Assembly (NCBI GenBank): GCA_032718475.1
Contig: JAUCBJ010004146.1
Location: forward strand, 1-51,545
Direction: 5' to 3'
Origin: Nemertoderma westbladi
Taxonomy: Eukaryota; Xenacoelomorpha; Nemertodermatida; Nemertodermatidae
DNA length: 51,545 bases
Below are positions 30,468-42,300 of the stretch, piece after piece. The position numbers and the translations under genes are program-made. The notes beneath the pieces were generated by a model. It saw only the letters and a program-made list of their open reading frames with translations, searched no databases and was not told the DNA's origin. Position 1 is the stretch's first letter. Every line of letters starts with the position of its first letter.

Positions 30468-32515
30468 TTGCCGCTCGGAGAAGTAACTAAACCTCAGAAT
30501 AGAACTAAAGCCGTGAGGTCAATAGACGTTGACAAACTAGGCGAATTGTTAAATCCAGACGAGTTCCAATCGGCACTTCATGAAGGAGTCAACTCTGCAT
30601 GCTCATATATTACATCAGCTATAATCAACTCTTCAACCACACCAACCCCACGAAAATAAAACCTTGGTTTGACAGACAATGTCATGCCGCAAGGAAGAAA
30701 CTGACATCGAGTCTACATGCCATGCGAGAAAGACCATCAATTTGTACATATAGAACCTATAGTGATCAGAAACGAGAATACAAACACATGTTAACAAACA
30801 AGAGAAAATTGTACCAGGCGAGGAAGGAACACAAACTGATCGAGGACTGTGAGTCTGACAAAACCTCGTTTTGGAACATATTGAAAGGTCCACAACCGAA
30901 ACCTGTTGCACACCAAGTTCCACAAGAATCGTGGCTTACCCATTTCAGCAAACTGCTGACAGCAACCCGCGCTCCGAACCTGCCAGACCTACCTGAAAAT
31001 CCAAGCAACTATCTCGATGCGCCATTCAGAGCCGAGGAAATTACCGCGGCGGTCTCGAATCAGAAACTAAACAAAGCAGCCGGGCCCGATGGAGTAACCA
31101 ACGAATCTCTGAAGTGGGGTTTCGGCCATCTCCTCCCATATCTACTCGCACTATTCTCGCTGTGCTTCACAACAGCGAGTTGCCCGACTGCGTGGCTCGC
31201 CTCCTATTTACTCCCTCTGTTCAAGGGGAAAGGAGCGAAATCCTCTCCCGACAGCTATAGGGGTATAGCGCTTCTATCATGTTTATTAAAAACATATACC
31301 GCCATACTAAGCTCGAGACTATATAAATGGGCCGAGCTATTCGGTATCTTACCAGAGCAACAATACGGTTTCCGCACAGCCAGATCTACGATTATGGCCG
31401 TTAAATGCCTCTACGACCGAATAAATGAAGCCCTAGCACCATCAGGTGGACATTTATACTGTGTATTCGTGGATTTCTCTAAAGCTTTCGACTCCGTAAA
31501 CAGAGAGATCCTATGCAAGAAGCTGTCCAGTTACGGAGTTAGCAGGAAGTTCATACGTGTGATATGGGCCCTCATTGCCGTTAACTTTGTATGTATCTGC
31601 ATTGGACCGTATATCATGGACCCAATAAGTCAATCGATCGGAGTTGTTCAAGGTGACCGACTCTCACCCCTGTTGTTCAGCCTCCTCGTCCCCCATCTAC
31701 CTGCATTCATTGCTATCGCAGCCTGTTGGGTAATTATGTATGCAGACGATCTCGTTATCGCCGGTGAATCCATAGCCGTTGTACAGGATGGACTAAACAA
31801 ACTATCTGAATATTGCGAGGTCAACGATCTAAAGGTCAACATATCGAAAACCAAAGCTGTTAAATTTCGCAACGGTGGCCGGTTGGCTCGAAGCGATGTT
31901 CTGATATACAACGGTTCCCCCATCGAGTTTCAACCTTCATTCGAATATCTCGGTGTGACGCTATCAACCAAAAACGGACCTAGGTCCCATTACGACCACC
32001 TGTATCGCAAGGGGATTGCCTGTTGTACGCGAATTGCAATAAAGGTAAAACTTAACGTTGTCTCGATTGCCACAGCAAGGAAAATATGGCTAGCGATCGT
32101 CCTACCGTCTGTTTCTTACGGCTGCAACATTTTCGCTACAGAACCAAATATAATCGAACTCGACCACATCCACCGCATACGTGCGTTTTATTGGAAACTC
32201 TGGTTTGGAATCAGTAAATACGCATCGTCGACCGCAATCCTTTCCAGTATTGACCACCCCGACTCCTCAGCTATTAACCCGGTCAATCTAACTGGTTATA
32301 GGCGTCGGGTAGCCGGTCAGCTGGTAGCCAACGGTTACCATCATAAACTATGTGCCACTCGGAACTGTTGGCGGCCAATCGAGGAGTGTCGCTGTTTATT
32401 GTGTGGCCAATCAGCAATCAGCTCGGAGCACTATACAATGTGCCCGGGTATCCCAGCAACCAGTTCGGGCCTCCGTACAGGGATGTTTCTTGCGGTCCTT
32501 ACCCTAAACCAATGA
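30468..32515 (+). pseudogene. LINE ORF2: linker, reverse transcriptase and C-terminal zinc finger (5'-truncated)
   Basis: A 638-codon open frame (30,599-32,515), preceded by about 60 codons in another frame (30,468-30,659, ending STTPTPRK) that joins just before KPWFDRQCHAARKK, so one indel separates them. Domains: linker KTSFWNILKGPQ and SWLTHFSKLL; RT motifs NKAAGPDGVTNESLKWG, PDSYRGIALLSCLLK, EQQYGFRTARSTI, CVFVDFSKAFDSVNRE, GVVQGDRLSPLLFSLL, catalytic YADD (31,739-31,750), SKTKAVKF and FEYLGVTLS; then a C-terminal CRCLLCGQSAISSEHYTMC, a CCHC-type LINE zinc finger. The endonuclease is absent. The RT is intact in sequence, so the insertion is recent, but without endonuclease the copy should not be autonomous. 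A 22-nt poly-C follows the stop directly. Confidence 0.9.
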
Positions 32516-32537
32516 CCCCCCCCCCCCCCCCCCCCCA
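32516..32537. repeat. 22-nt poly-C tract
   Basis: Uninterrupted C run beginning one base after the LINE stop codon TGA (32,513-32,515). Length is likely variable and assembly-sensitive. Confidence 0.9.
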
Positions 32538-32964
32538 CAACCAAATAAAACTTTTTAATAGCACAATATTTTATATATTATTTTATTTATTTTGTAAAAC
32601 TTTTAATAACCATGTTGTTCATTTTACTCCATATGTTTGGAATTAAATACATGCAATTTGCAATAAATAAATAAATTAATTTAGGCCTATCCTATAGGCC
32701 TATATGTGTATATGCGAAGAAGATAAGGTAAATTTACGTAAAGATTTTATCTTTACGAGCAGTGGTGCTGTGCGTTTTCGTTTTCGCGTAATTTAAATTG
32801 GCGTATTAAACTATAACCTGCTGTACTGGCCTAACCATACAGGCAGTGTCCTTGAGGTTCCTAACTAATTCTAATTAATACGGTATTATTCATACTTTAT
32901 GAATGAGACAGCAGAGTGATTGTTCCATGTAATATATTGTAATACACAAATTTCGAATTAAACA
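32538..32964 (+). other. Upstream region / 5' leader of the ACVR2-like gene
   Basis: AT-rich, with no coding frame. It should contain the promoter and 5' UTR of the receptor gene; I see no unmistakable TATA box or initiator. Confidence 0.4.
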
Positions 32965-35296
32965 ATGCATTTTGCCCGAGAAGTTTATTATTGTGTCTTT
33001 TTTTCAATATTGATGGGGGAATTTATCGCCCTTTCGATTGCTAAACCTCAACCATTGAAATGCTACAAATACGATAAGAACGGAGGGGAATTGACTACCG
33101 TTAATCAAACTTGCAATACCAGTACTGAGAATTTCTGTTATATAGTGTGGAACAAACAGCCACTGCACCCAACTCCCTTAACTTCTTCAGTTATACGGGG
33201 AAGTTGTTGGCAAGGTGCAGGTAGTGAGGATGAGTGCTCGAAAAATAGGTGCATCAGCGTACCTGATTATTCCACAAAACCGACACTCTACTGTTGTTGT
33301 GACGTTGATTACTGCAATTCAATCGATCAATCGCAATATTCCGGTGTAGATAAGCCTATTGCAGAGGAAGGGCGCGATGGTGGAAGAGACGTCCCGGGAG
33401 ATGAAGATATGGGATCCACCGTTACCGTTGGGAAAAGCAAACCCAATATCCACCACTCATACATCATTGCCTACACGTTGATCCCCTTGTTCGGTCTGAC
33501 CGCGGTCATCGCGATGATCTTCATCCTCTACCGACGGCGGATGTCGTTGTCCACCAGCGAGTATTCCGAGTCGCGGGACCGCATCGTGCCGGACTCGCCC
33601 CACCAGCTGCTCCCGGTCGCCCTCGAAGAGGTCCGCGCGCGCGGCCGATTCGGCGCGGTGTGGCGCGCCAAACTCGCGGTCCCCTGCGCCGGCGGGAAGC
33701 GATACCGAGACGTCGCTGTTAAAGTCTTCCCGATGCAGGATCGACAGTCGTGGGTCTCCGAGAAGGGAATCTACCAGCTCCCCGGGTTCCGGCACGACAA
33801 CGTGCTGCTGTTTATAGCCGCGGAGATCCGCGCTCAGGACCAGCCGCACAACCCAGAGTTCTGGTTGATCACTGATTACCACGGCAACGGGTCGTTGGCC
33901 GACTTTCTGAAGGGGCAGACGATAACCTGGAGTGAGTTGTGTCACATCGCGACTACAATGTGTCGCGGGCTCGCGTACGTCCACCAAGAGATCCCCGGGG
34001 ACCCCGGGAAACCCGCCGTGGCACATCGCGACTTTAAGAGTAAGAACGTGTTACTCAAGGCGGATCTAACAGCGTGCGTGGCCGACTTCGGGTTGGCGTT
34101 GAGTTTCGAGTCGGGGCGCAGCGCGGGCGACACCCACGGCCAGGTGGGCACCCGGAGGTACATGGCCCCCGAGGTCCTCGAGGGCGCCATCAACTTCTCC
34201 CGGGATTCCTTCCTCCGTATCGACATGTACGCGGTCGGGTTGGTCCTGTGGGAGTTGGTCTCGAGGTGTTCGCCTCCCGTCGGCACCGTGTTGGAGTACC
34301 GGCTCCCGTTCGAGGCCGAGTTGGGCTCCTCCCCCACACTGGAGGACATGCAGGTACGTTACCAGTACAGCTACAGTTTTATTATTCTCTTTAAACATAA
34401 TTTTTAAACTTTTACCTCTTTTATGTTCCAAATATCAATATTTTAATTCATTTTATAACTCTATTGAAATACATAAAAAGTTACCATATAATGGAGTTCT
34501 ATTATACTTATGTAAACTAACAGTCTCTAGGGGTGACTACAAAACACCCAAGACCCAAAGAATAAAGACCTCTACAAAACACATGTGTTAACTTTCGTTT
34601 ATTGTTTTGGTTCCCCCAAAACGCCTCTGTAACCTGCTCCTTTACTAACCCGCTTCTTTAAATAACAATGGGACCTAACGCGACTTTACCTCATTGTTTT
34701 GTACAGGTCCCAAGGAGCGTTAGGTCCCATTGCCCTTTAAAGGCGTAGGTTAGTAAAGGAGCAGCTTACAGAGGCGTGTTGGGGGAATCAAAACAATACA
34801 CGATAGTTAACACATGTTACAATAGTATGCAGGTCTTTATTTATAATTGGGTCTTTGTCTTGCAGTCACCCCTCTGTCTAGTTCGGTTAGACCTATTATA
34901 ATGCCAATTATTTCACTTCTACAGCTACCAACCGGCACTTATAGAGATCCTCGTAATATAGATTATCGTCCTATTCGATAAACATCCTTTTTACTTTTAA
35001 TTACACAGGAACTGGTGGTTCACCGGAAGCGACGCCCTGAGTTCCCGTCTGGATGGCGTGCCGGGGATCCCGCCTTGGTTCAGTTGGCCCAGACCATCGA
35101 GGAGTGTTGGGACCAGGACGCGGAGGCGAGGCTGTCTGCGAGCTGCGCCGAGGGCCGGATGCGGGGGTTGGCCGACGAGTACAACCCGGACTCGGTGAAC
35201 GAGAAGGACTCCTTCATGCACACAGACATCATATCGGTGGGAGTACCGCCCTCCTACATAACTATACCGCCGCCACCGAGGGATATCGACATATAA
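32965..35296 (+). CDS. ACVR2: Activin receptor type II (TGF-beta superfamily Ser/Thr kinase receptor), two coding exons
   Basis: Coding exons 32,965-34,353 and 35,009-35,296 join in phase 0 to give 558 aa (vertebrate ACVR2A/B are about 510). ATG context is aacaATG. Parts: signal peptide about 1-27; Cys-rich ligand-binding ectodomain about 33-115 ending in the CCCDVDYCN pattern typical of type II receptors; transmembrane helix about 165-188; kinase with a G-loop RGRFGAVW (about 224), VAVKVF lysine (about 252), HRDFKSKN (about 353) and ADFGLAL. The run [20 protein letters not shown], then [16 protein letters not shown] and [15 protein letters not shown], is characteristic of activin type II receptors. 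The product would sit in the plasma membrane, bind activin/BMP/GDF ligands and phosphorylate type I receptors. All catalytic residues are present. Oddities: nearly the whole protein is in one exon, the kinase half is far more GC-rich than the ectodomain half, and the TAA lies in a minisatellite unit. Confidence 0.93.
34354..35008 (+). other. Intron of the ACVR2-like gene
   Basis: Donor CAG|GTACGT at 34,353/34,354; acceptor with a T-rich tract and ttacacag|GAA at 35,008/35,009. Splicing restores the conserved [15 protein letters not shown] junction in phase 0, which strongly supports both sites. About half of the intron is a foldback element. Confidence 0.9.
34529..34873. mobile_element. Foldback/MITE-like element in the ACVR2 intron
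   Basis: A 345-bp imperfect palindrome. Its ends are aggggtgact (34,529) and agtcacccct (34,864-34,873); the arms of about 150 bp share 'aggtcttta', 'gttaacacatgtt', 'ttgttttg', 'cctctgtaa-ctgctcctttac' and 'caatgggacctaacgc' in inverted order, around a short central spacer of about 40 bp. No coding capacity. The RNA would form a long hairpin in the pre-mRNA. Confidence 0.85.
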
Positions 35297-36376
35297 CTCG
35301 GCCTGCATCGCGTTATGTCGTCATATAACACAACCTACATCGCGTTATGTCGATATATAACTCGGCCTACATCGCGTTATTTCGACATATAACTCGGCCT
35401 ATATCGCGTTATTTCGATATATAACTCGGCCTACATCGCGTTATGTCGTTGTATAACTCAGCCTACATCGCGTTATGTAGTCATATAACTCGGCCTACAT
35501 CGCGTTATTTCGATATATAACTCAGCCTACATCGCGTTATGTCGATATATAACTCGGCCTACATCGCGTTATTTCGATATATAACTCGGCCTACATCGCG
35601 TTATTTCGATATATAACTCGGCCTACATCGCGTTATTTCGATATATAACTCGGCCTACATCGCGTTATTTCGATATATAACTCGGCCTACATCGCGTTAT
35701 TTCGATATATAACCCGGCCTACATCGCGTTATTTCGATATATAACTCGGCCTACATCGCGTTATTTCGATATATAACTCGGCCTACATCGCGTTATTTCG
35801 ATATATAACTCAGCCTACATCGCGTTATTTCGACATATAACTCGGCCTACATCGCGTTATTTCGATATATAGCTTGGCCTACATTGCTTTATGTCGTTGT
35901 ATAACTCAGCCTACATCGCGTTATGTCGTTATATAACTCGGCCTACATCGCGTTATTTCGATATATAACTCGGCCTACATCGCGTTATTTCGATATATAA
36001 CTCGGCCTACATCGCGTTATTTCGATATATAACTCGGCCTACATCGCGTTATTTCGATATATAACTCGGCCTACATCGCGTTATTTCGATATATAACTCG
36101 GCCTACATCGCGTTATTTCGATATATAACTCGGCCTACATCGCGTTATTTCGATATATAACCCGGCCTACATCGCGTTATTTCGATATATAACTCGGCCT
36201 ACATCGCGTTATTTCGATATATAACTCGGCCTACATCGCGTTATTTCGATATATAACTCGGCCTACAACGCGTTATTTCGACATATAACTCGGCCTACAT
36301 CGCGTTATTTCGATATATTACTCGGCCTACATCGCGTTATTTCGATATATAACTCAACCCACATCGAGGGATATCG
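35284..36376. repeat. 32-bp minisatellite overlapping the ACVR2 stop codon
   Basis: About 33 tandem copies of a 32-bp unit containing tatataactcggcctacatc followed by gcgttatttcga. The receptor's TAA stop (35,294-35,296) is the 'taa' of the first unit. The 12-mer cgagggatatcg occurs on both sides (35,277-35,288, coding for part of PRDI, and 36,365-36,376), as if the array grew inside that sequence. Variants (gtcgttgt, gtagtcat, attgcttt) are commoner towards the left end and again near 35,880, with a homogenised interior. It would form most of the 3' UTR unless transcription ends early. Confidence 0.93.
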
Positions 36377-39339
36377 CTAACTAGTTTGGATCTATCGTAC
36401 TACCCATTGTACCGTGTACCGTCAGTCTCAGAGGTTCAGTACATCTACGGAACGCAATAATCACCTGAGATTAGTTGTTCATTTGCAGTTGATTATATAT
36501 TAATGAGTCATTGGCGTCCCTCCTGTACCGCAGTGGCAACCATGTCGCACTCTGCATGCTATTATTAAGTATAAAATTTAAAAAATACAATTTCTAAAGT
36601 TATTACTAATAATAATAGTAAAGCTAAGCGCTTTTTTTATCGTAGTTACTAGTTTTGTAGCGGTTTTTTTGTGCTACGTTGTTTTATACTGTTAATGTTA
36701 AATTTTTTTATATTTTTTGTCTGACTTCAATGACATAAATTAGTTTCGTAACACTTTTTAATGTTTTTATTTCCATATAACCATTTATCATATCAACTCT
36801 ATGGAGTAGTTAGTGTTGGTTTGTAGTCAGTCTCACTCAGTATTATTCACTTTCATTACAATAATAACTCTGGTGGGTCTCATTAGAATAATGTACCAGA
36901 GGTTTCTGGTATAGATTATTATTAGTAAACTGGAATGGAGATATGGATGGGGGGGGGGGGGGGGGGGCTAATAACAGCTGATTACTCTCAAAAACTCAAA
37001 AATAAAGCTAACCTATTCTATATATAGTTCTATTATATTTTAGTTAAATTTCATTCAAACTAGGATCAGTTAAAAATAACGTTAAACCGTAACTGACTAT
37101 CATTTAATATATCAATTAATATCATTTTTTAATATCATAGTTTTCATGTTATATTATTATATTCGCTAATAATAAGTTTCGCTTTCGTGTTTCAAATGTT
37201 TATATTTAGTGGAGAGGCTTAACATAAAAAAAAGGTGACAAAACTGCCAACATTTTTTGTAAGAAAATCCCACAAAAACATTACAGAACTATGACTCCTA
37301 CATAGTTACCTACCAATGTAGTTTCCAGAGCAACGGAAATTTGTCTAATAATTTAATACGTTTTATTATCATTTGGCTGGTAGAATATAGGAAGTTTATT
37401 CACACAACTTCTATACTAAATAGGGTATTTAACCCAGCCAATCAGATTTGTCGACCTCTAAATCCTTGTTACCAAAAAATGTATTCTTTATGTTATAGAC
37501 TGTTGCGGTTTTTAAACTAAACCAAATAAATAACTTGCGCCTAAAATCAATAGAGTAATCACGATTTTATTATGTGAAAAATATCCGCTGACATTAGTGG
37601 AAATCATTAAATTGCCTTGCAGTGCAATTGTTTAATTTTTTGCATCAATTACCTTAATATATAGGGTAATTTTTGATATTTACAAATTGAATGGATGTAT
37701 GCGACTTATAGTTACAGAGATGTAGTAATTAATGTGCGATGTGTCTGTGTAAGTTTTGTTCCTTTCCCATTGAATAACAGCTTATAGAATTAGTTAAATT
37801 ATTCTGGAACATCACTATTTCTAACCGTATTCCCCCAACTCTATCTTTTATTTACTTGCATTATCCCAATTTCTTTAGAATTTCCAGCACTAAATATTAT
37901 CTTCCACTACAAATATTTTTTGGAGCAAGAAATTTTCACTTTTTGTAATTTTTCACGATTGGTGATTCACTCAATACTTTTGGAACTTGTGTCACTGTTT
38001 TTTCACTAAGCCACTCCTCTATATTCTTAAATGGTTTTATATATAATAAATAACCTTTCAATTTATTTGCAGTTAAATTGTATCTGTATATAACCTAATA
38101 TTTAACATGTTAATTAATTAAATCTTTAACACACAATATTTACTTATAAATACTAAACAATCTAAGTGACTTAAAATACATTACTGTATGGTTAGTTACA
38201 AGGTCGTCAACCAACATGCTAAAAAGGGTTCAGCACTCAGTTTGAGGTTTGATACACGAACCGATGATGTGAAGGAGTGAAAATAAATAAATCAGTTTCA
38301 GATTCAGAACACTACTGGGAAGTACTTTGCAACAAATATGTATGTTGTGTAGTTTTATCGTAAATCAAAAATCCAAAATCGTAACCTATTGAAATGATGC
38401 TGTACAACTGGACGGACATGAAACTATTGTTATTAAAAAAGGCGTAAATATTGTTTGTGGATCTATTACGGGAAATTCGAGCAGGATACAGTGGCGGCCT
38501 TAAACATAAGTTACAGTCTGCGCCGCCGATATTGGTGTATTTTATTTTGTCCTTGGGCTTTCAATTTGAAAATGAAAGTAGTTTTTATATTGTAATGACG
38601 TAGGTATACAAGTCTGTATTTTACTTAGACATAGACACGCTGCATATTGAGATCCTTGTGTCTTTACTCGTTTACGTAATTATTCCCACTATGATAGACA
38701 GCGTGAAATACGGTGATAAATCCACTAGAGTTGACTAAGGTGATAATTCCCACTAGAGTCACCGTGAAATAAAGTGATAATTCCCTCTAAAGTCAGCTAG
38801 AAATAAGGTGATAATAAATTACCACTAGAGTCAGCGTGGAATAAGTAATGGAAAACTAGTAATCTAATCCTCGTGGCTTTATTTTCTCTCATTCACTACG
38901 CTCGTTCGCGTAACAGACCCCTCGGATCAGCACACCATAAACTGTAAATAATTTATAGCTTTTGTTCAAATATTACTCGCAGACCTACGTATGTGCTTAT
39001 CTGATATAATTGTATTTATTTTGTTTATGTATTTTTGCAGTTCACTGACACAAATATATTTACTTATTCCCGTGTCATTTATGTTTACAAACAGCAGACA
39101 ATATGCTGTTTGTACAATACGACCACAACCATAAGTACTCGTAATGGGTTGCTACTTATTAATTTTTATGAAATGCTTGCTGTATCTCAATTATATGGGG
39201 AAAGTATTAATTACAAATTTATTGTCGGTGCTTCTCAATATGACTGGTACATAATTACATTAAATGGCATCAATATATTCAATAATGACATTTACTTGAT
39301 TCCATACTGTGGGCGCATGATGAATGAAAAGTAGGATAG
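36377..39339. other. AT-rich intergenic region
   Basis: No coding frame was supported. It contains a 19-nt poly-G (36,949-36,967), a small degenerate tandem repeat (38,697-38,850) and a palindromic 'cactacgctcgttcgcg' motif near 38,896. The 99-codon frame at 39,035-39,334 starts with TTG and has composition typical of random AT-rich DNA. Confidence 0.5.
38697..38850. repeat. Degenerate tandem repeat, ~4 copies of ~37-45 bp
   Basis: Units share 'gtgaaataaggtgataattc' and 'ccactagagtcagc' with small indels and substitutions. Confidence 0.75.
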
Positions 39340-42300
39340 GGAAAGGATGAATGGGATTTGGGACAGGGGGGGGGGGATAGGAGGTGGGACAGGGGAGGTA
39401 GGGATAGGAGGTGGGACAGGGGGGGTAGGGATAGGAGGTGGGACAGGGGGGTAGGGATAGGAGGTGGGACAGGGGGGTAGGGATAGGAGGTGGGACAGGG
39501 GGGTAGGGATAGGAGGTGGGACAGGGGGGGGTAGGGATAGGAGGTGGGACAGGGGGGGTAGGGATAGGAGGTGGGACAGGGGAGGTAGGGATAGGAGGTG
39601 GGACAGGGGGGGTTAGGGATAGGAGGTGGGACAGGGGGGGTTGGTAGGGATAGGAGGTGGGACAGGGGAGGTAGGAATAGGAGGTGGGACAGGGGGGGTA
39701 GGGATAGGAGGTGGGACAGGGGGGTAGGGATAGGAAATGGGACAGGGGGGTAGGGATAGGAGGTGGGACAGGGGGGTAGGGATAGGAGGTGGGACAGGGG
39801 AGGTAGGGATAGGAGGTGGGACATGGGGGGTTGGTAGGGATAGGAGGTGGGACAGGGGAGGTAGGAATAGGAGGTGGGACAGGGGGGGTAGGGATAGGAG
39901 GTGGGACAGGGGGGTAGGGATAGGAAATGGGACAGGGGGGTAGGGATAGGAGGTGGGACAGGGGGGTAGGGATAGGAGGTGGGACAGGGGAGGTAGGGAT
40001 AGGAGGTGGGACAGGGGAGGTAGGGATAGGAGGTGGGACAGGGGAGGTAGGGATAGGAGGTGGGACAGGGGGGGTTAGGGATAGGAGGTGGGACAGGGGG
40101 GGTAGGGATAGGAGGTGGGACAGGGGGGTAGGGATAGGAGGTGGGACAGGGGGGGTAGGGATAGGAGGTGGGACAGGGGAGGTAGGGATATGATGTGGGA
40201 CAGGGGAGGTAGGGATAGGAGGTGGGACAGGGGGGGTAGGGATAGGAGGTGGGACAGGGGGGGTAGGGATAGGAGGTGGGACAGGGGGGGTAGGGATAGG
40301 AGGTGGGACAGGGGAGGTAGGGATAGGAGGTGGGACAGGGGAGGTAGGGATAGGAGGTGGGACAGGGGGGGTAGGGATAGGAGGTGGGACAGGGGAGGTA
40401 GGGATAGGAGGTGGGACAGGGGGGGTAGGGATAGGAGGTGGGACAGGGGGGTAGGGATAGGAGGTGGGACAGGGGGGGTAGGGATAGGAGGTGGGACAGG
40501 GGAGGTAGGGATAGGAGGTGGGACAGGGGAGGTAGGGATAGGAGGTGGGACAGGGGGGGTAGGGATAGGAGGTGGGACAGGGGGGGGTAGGGATAGGAGG
40601 TGGGACAGGGGGGGTAGGGATAGGAGGTGGGACAGGGGAGGTAGGGATAGGAGGTGGGACAGGGGAGGTAGGGATAGGAGGTGGGACAGGGGGGGTAGGG
40701 ATAGGAGGTGGGACAGGGGAGGTAGGGATAGGAGGTGGGACAGGGGGGGGTAGGGATAGGAGGTGGGACAGGGGGGTAGGGATAGGAGGTGGGACAGGGG
40801 GGGTAGGGATAGGAGGTGGGACAGGGGGGGTAGGGATAGGAGGTGGGACAGGGGGGGTAGGGATAGGAGGTGGGACAGGGGGGGTAGGGATAGGAGGTGG
40901 GACAGGGGAGGTAGGGATAGGAGGTGGGACAGGGGGGGTAGGGATAGGAGGTGGGACAGGGGGTGTTAGGGATAGGAGGTGGGACAGGGGAGGTAGGGAT
41001 AGGAGGTGGGACAGGGGGGGTAGGGATAGGAGGTGGGACAGGGGGGTAGGGATAGGAGGTGGGACAGGGGGGGTAGGGATAGGAGGTGGGACAGGGGAGG
41101 TAGGGATATGATGTGGGACAGGGGAGGTAGGGATAGGAGGTGGGACAGGGGGGGTAGGGATAGGAGGTGGGACAGGGGGGTAGGGATAGGAGGTGGGACA
41201 GGGGGGGTAGGGATAGGAGGTGGGACAGGGGAGGTAGGGATATGATGTGGGACAGGGGAGGTAGGGATAGGAGGTGGGACAGGGGGGGTAGGGATAGGAG
41301 GTGGGACAGGGGGGTAGGGATAGGAGGTGGGACAGGGGGGGTAGGGATAGGAGGTGGGACAGGGGAGGTAGGGATATGATGTGGGACAGCGGAGGTAGGG
41401 ATAGGAGGTGGGACAGGGGGGGTAGGGATAGGAGGTGGGACAGGGGAGGTAGGGATAGGAGGGGGGACAGGGGCGGTAGGGATAGGAGGTGGGACAGGGG
41501 AGGTAGGGATATGAGGTGGGACAGGGGAGGTAGGGATAGGAGGTGGGACAGGGGAGGTAGGGATAGGAGGTGGGACAGGGGAGGTAGGGATAGGAGGTGG
41601 GACAGGGGAGGTAGGGATAGGAGGGGGGGGTAGGGATAGGAGGTGGGACAGGGGGGTAGGGATAGGAGGTGGGACAGGGGAGGTAGGGATAGGAGGTGGG
41701 ACAGGGGAGGTAGGGATAGGAGGTGGGACAGGGGAGGTAGGGATAGGAGGTGGGACAGGGGAGGTAGGGATAGGAGGTGGGACAGGGGAGGTAGGGATAG
41801 GAGGTGGGACAGGGGAGGTAGGGATAGGAGGTGGGACAGGGGAGGTAGGGATAGGAGGGGCGGGGGTAGGGATAGGAGGTGGGACAGGGGGGTAGGGATA
41901 GGAGGTGGGACAGGGGGGGTAGGGATAGGAGGTGGGACAGGGGGGGGTAGGGATAGGAGGTGGGACAGGGGAGGTAGGGATAGGAGGTGGGACAGGGGAG
42001 GTGGGGATAGGAGGTGGGACAGGGGAGGTAGGGATAGGAGGTGGGACAGGGGGGTAGGGATAGGAGGTGGGACCGGGGAGGTAGGGATAGGAGGTGGGAC
42101 AGGGGGGGTAGGGATAGGAGGGGGGTAGGGATAGGAGGTGGGACAGGGGGGTAGGGATAGGAGGTGGGACAGGGGGTAGGGATAGGAGGTGGGACAGGGG
42201 GTAGGGATAGGAGGTGGGACAGGGGGGGTAGGGATAGGAGGTGGGACAGGGGGGGTAGGGATAGGAGGTGGGACAGGGGGGGTAGGGAAAGGAGGTGGGA

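Noticed and set aside
34354-34407. Read-through of the receptor frame into the intron (ending at 34,407)
   Set aside because: The GTACGT donor and the exact resumption of the conserved LEDMQ-ELVVH sequence at 35,009 show that this is intron.
33457-34431. Open frames antisense or frame-shifted to the receptor kinase exon
   Set aside because: Shadows of GC-rich codons in the ACVR2-like exon; only the sense frame gives kinase motifs.
39035-39334. 99-codon plus-strand ORF just before the G-rich array
   Set aside because: Starts with TTG, has low-complexity AT-driven composition and no recognisable motif.
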